From Flavobacteriia bacterium (GTDB lineage Bacteria; Bacteroidota; Bacteroidia; Flavobacteriales; Schleiferiaceae): a stretch of DNA of 6,369 bases. Each line of letters opens with the position of its first letter. Positions within the stretch are counted from its first letter, which is position 1. The notes under the pieces were generated by a model. It was given only the letters and a program-made list of their open reading frames with translations. It had not been told where the DNA came from and ran no database searches. This document shows positions 4,843-6,369 of the stretch, piece by piece. Location of the stretch: contig CATILC010000018.1 in assembly GCA_949516455.1 (NCBI GenBank), positions 1 to 6,369 of the forward strand, written 5' to 3'. The position numbers were made by a program, and so were the translations under genes.

Positions 4843-6369
4843 TTAAAGGCGAAAAGCCGCACGGATCACACTTTGGTTGCCACAACCATCGGTCAGACTG
4901 AATTCAAGCTGATGTGTCCCTTTTGGCAAACGGTCTTCAAAGGGCAGAAAGAATCGGTTCCTCTTCGGGTCGTATTCGGCTAGATGCCACTTCCCATTAA
5001 TGCGGGCTTCCCACTTCTCTATCCCGCTCAGATCATCGGACCCACGCAGGGCGATGCCCTTCTTTCCGGCGAGCGAACCGTTGGTCTTCCAGCCGTATGG
5101 CCGCAGCGCCGGCGGTATGGTGTCGATGGCCAGACCGTAACGACCGAAGGATCTGTTCTTGGCCTGGATGCGGTTGTCTCTGATCATTCCGCCTATGGAC
5201 GAAATACGCCCTTTCGCAGAAATGTGAACGATCAAGGCTTTTTTTCGCAAGGCCATCGGAATCTTTTCGAGCGGCAAGCGGATGGTCAATGGCCGATGGG
5301 CAGGAACACTGTCTGAGAGAAAAACATAGATCGGACCGATCACTCCTTTTGGCGCATCTTCCGTCCGGTACTGTTCCCGTACATCGCAGTACAACGTCCC
5401 CTGCCGAACTTCAGCTCTTGCCTCACCGATCTGCATTTGGTGCTGTTTTCGCCAGTCGATACGCACCATTTCCCATTTTTCACGCGCAGCTCTGTTCACC
5501 TGGATCTGGAAGGCGAATTCCCGCTTGTTTCCGAGTGCATCGCATACGCGGATCAGCACATTCTTCTTTTCGCCCAGCTGGCCGCTTATCTGGCCTGAAG
5601 AGACGGAGCGAATATTGGACAGTCTGTTCCCAGGAAGCACATAGGTGCGCACCCATCTGCGTTTGCAACAAGCCACATCCTCATAGCGGGTGAGCGCGTT
5701 GATGTACCTCTTTTCGGAAAAGTCCAGTTCATCCGCAGTAAAGGAAAACGATTCCTTTCCATCCACTAAGAGTTCGATGCTGTGTACGCCATTCTTGTTG
5801 GCGGCCCCGTCCAGCTGATCATAGGTTTCCAGTTCGATTCCAATGCGATCGGGCACCAAGTGCATTTTGTCCTCCTGTATGGCGCCTCCAACACGACTCA
5901 TGGAGGCATTGTCCAGTTCCACCCAGCGCACCCCCCGGATGATGGGCTTTTTCCCGTCACGCTTTTCCCATCCATGGGTCAGGGGATTTAAGGTGTGTTG
6001 GCTTTTGCTGTCGCGCAATTCGAAATGCAAATGTGGTCCCCCAGAACTTCCACTGTTCCCGCTTCGGCCGACGATCGCTGAAGAATCTATGGGCAATTTG
6101 CCTTTGGGAACATATACATCGAGAGCAAACGATCGCTTTTCGTATTGAAGGCTGCGTACATATGCCTGAATATCTTCTTCGAAACGCTGCAGGTGTGCGT
6201 ACACGGTGGTCTTTCCGTTCGGATGGTCGATGTACAATGCATGCCCATAGCCATAAGGTGAGACTTTGATCCGGCTCACATGCCCTTCCCAAATGGAACG
6301 CACCGGCTGCCCTTCTTCTCCCTGGGTCTTTATGTCCACACCCGCATGGAAATGCCCTGAACGCAATTC
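4843..6369 (-). CDS. M23-family zinc metallopeptidase with C-terminal beta-sandwich extensions, 5' end beyond window edge
   Basis: M23 (LytM-like) peptidases cut peptide cross-links of peptidoglycan; this one is presumably periplasmic or outer-membrane associated. The frame is open to the right edge (codon 6369-6367 is Glu), so the N-terminus and any signal peptide are missing; the TTG at 6366 is internal. Counting that codon as residue 1, the zinc and active-site set is complete: HFHAGVD (His7, Asp11), YAH (His58), and GRSGNSGSSGGPHLHFELRD (His112 and His114 of HxH). The domain ends near residue 130. A long extension follows: roughly 165-300, containing NKNGVHSIELLVDGKESF, and a final Ig-like module from about 415 (DTIPPALRPYGW, DLSGIEKWEARINGKW, LTDGCGNQ). 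This architecture is familiar among Bacteroidota M23 proteins. It is the first visible gene of the minus-strand cluster; the next start is 40 bases after its TAA. The peptidase looks catalytically competent. Confidence 0.94.
   Translation of the reverse strand, partial: ELRSGHFHAGVDIKTQGEEGQPVRSIWEGHVSRIKVSPYGYGHALYIDHPNGKTTVYAHLQRFEEDIQAYVRSLQYEKRSFALDVYVPKGKLPIDSSAIVGRSGNSGSSGGPHLHFELRDSKSQHTLNPLTHGWEKRDGKKPIIRGVRWVELDNASMSRVGGAIQEDKMHLVPDRIGIELETYDQLDGAANKNGVHSIELLVDGKESFSFTADELDFSEKRYINALTRYEDVACCKRRWVRTYVLPGNRLSNIRSVSSGQISGQLGEKKNVLIRVCDALGNKREFAFQIQVNRAAREKWEMVRIDWRKQHQMQIGEARAEVRQGTLYCDVREQYRTEDAPKGVIGPIYVFLSDSVPAHRPLTIRLPLEKIPMALRKKALIVHISAKGRISSIGGMIRDNRIQAKNRSFGRYGLAIDTIPPALRPYGWKTNGSLAGKKGIALRGSDDLSGIEKWEARINGKWHLAEYDPKRNRFFLPFEDRLPKGTHQLEFSLTDGCGNQSVIRAAFRL

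Noticed and set aside
4803..4862. Longer 233-aa version of the secreted protein starting at 4862
   Set aside because: The extra 20 residues are not conserved-looking, bury the signal peptide and overlap the M23 gene; Met at 4802 directly precedes the hydrophobic core.
4095..4901. Plus-strand open frame (268 aa) opposite the 213-aa gene
   Set aside because: Antisense to a gene with a clear signal peptide and beta-sandwich; its translation is His/Gln rich and domain-free, as shadows usually are.

Overview
This is an ordinary-looking stretch of bacterial chromosome, most likely from a member of the Bacteroidota, possibly a flavobacterial lineage with a fairly high GC content. The evidence is the Bacteroidota-style PanB and RluA-type proteins next to each other, an M23 peptidase with the HFHAGVDI entry motif common in that phylum, a TonB-dependent receptor carrying an N-terminal carboxypeptidase-regulatory-like domain, and mostly weak Shine-Dalgarno signals. 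No RNA gene, insertion sequence, CRISPR array, phage gene or attachment site is visible. Genes fill almost the whole window; the longest gap is 40 bases.

Plus strand, left (1-1457): the 3' part of panB (pantothenate/CoA synthesis), cut by the left edge, is followed with a 4-base overlap by an RluA-family RNA pseudouridine synthase that appears to start at TTG. These two are read rightwards and end only 7 bases from the end of the oppositely oriented cluster. A 7-bp inverted repeat spans this convergent junction.

Minus strand (6369 down to 1465): four genes in one direction. In order of transcription they are an M23 metallopeptidase (5' end beyond the right edge), a secreted 213-aa protein with a carboxypeptidase-regulatory-like domain and a C-terminal part of unknown function, an 813-aa TonB-dependent outer-membrane receptor, and an 83-aa protein of unknown function. 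Spacings of 40 bases, 3 bases and a 1-base overlap (TGATG) suggest an operon. At least three of the four products act in the envelope: peptidoglycan cleavage, a periplasmic or outer-membrane accessory protein, and an outer-membrane transporter. No SusD-like partner is present, so a glycan-utilisation locus is not supported.

I found no convincing new defence or mobile system. The best candidates for a second look are the tight envelope cluster with two small or uncharacterised partners, the single in-frame amber codon separating the 213-aa protein from the receptor, and the receptor's C-terminus, which ends in Leu rather than the usual aromatic residue.
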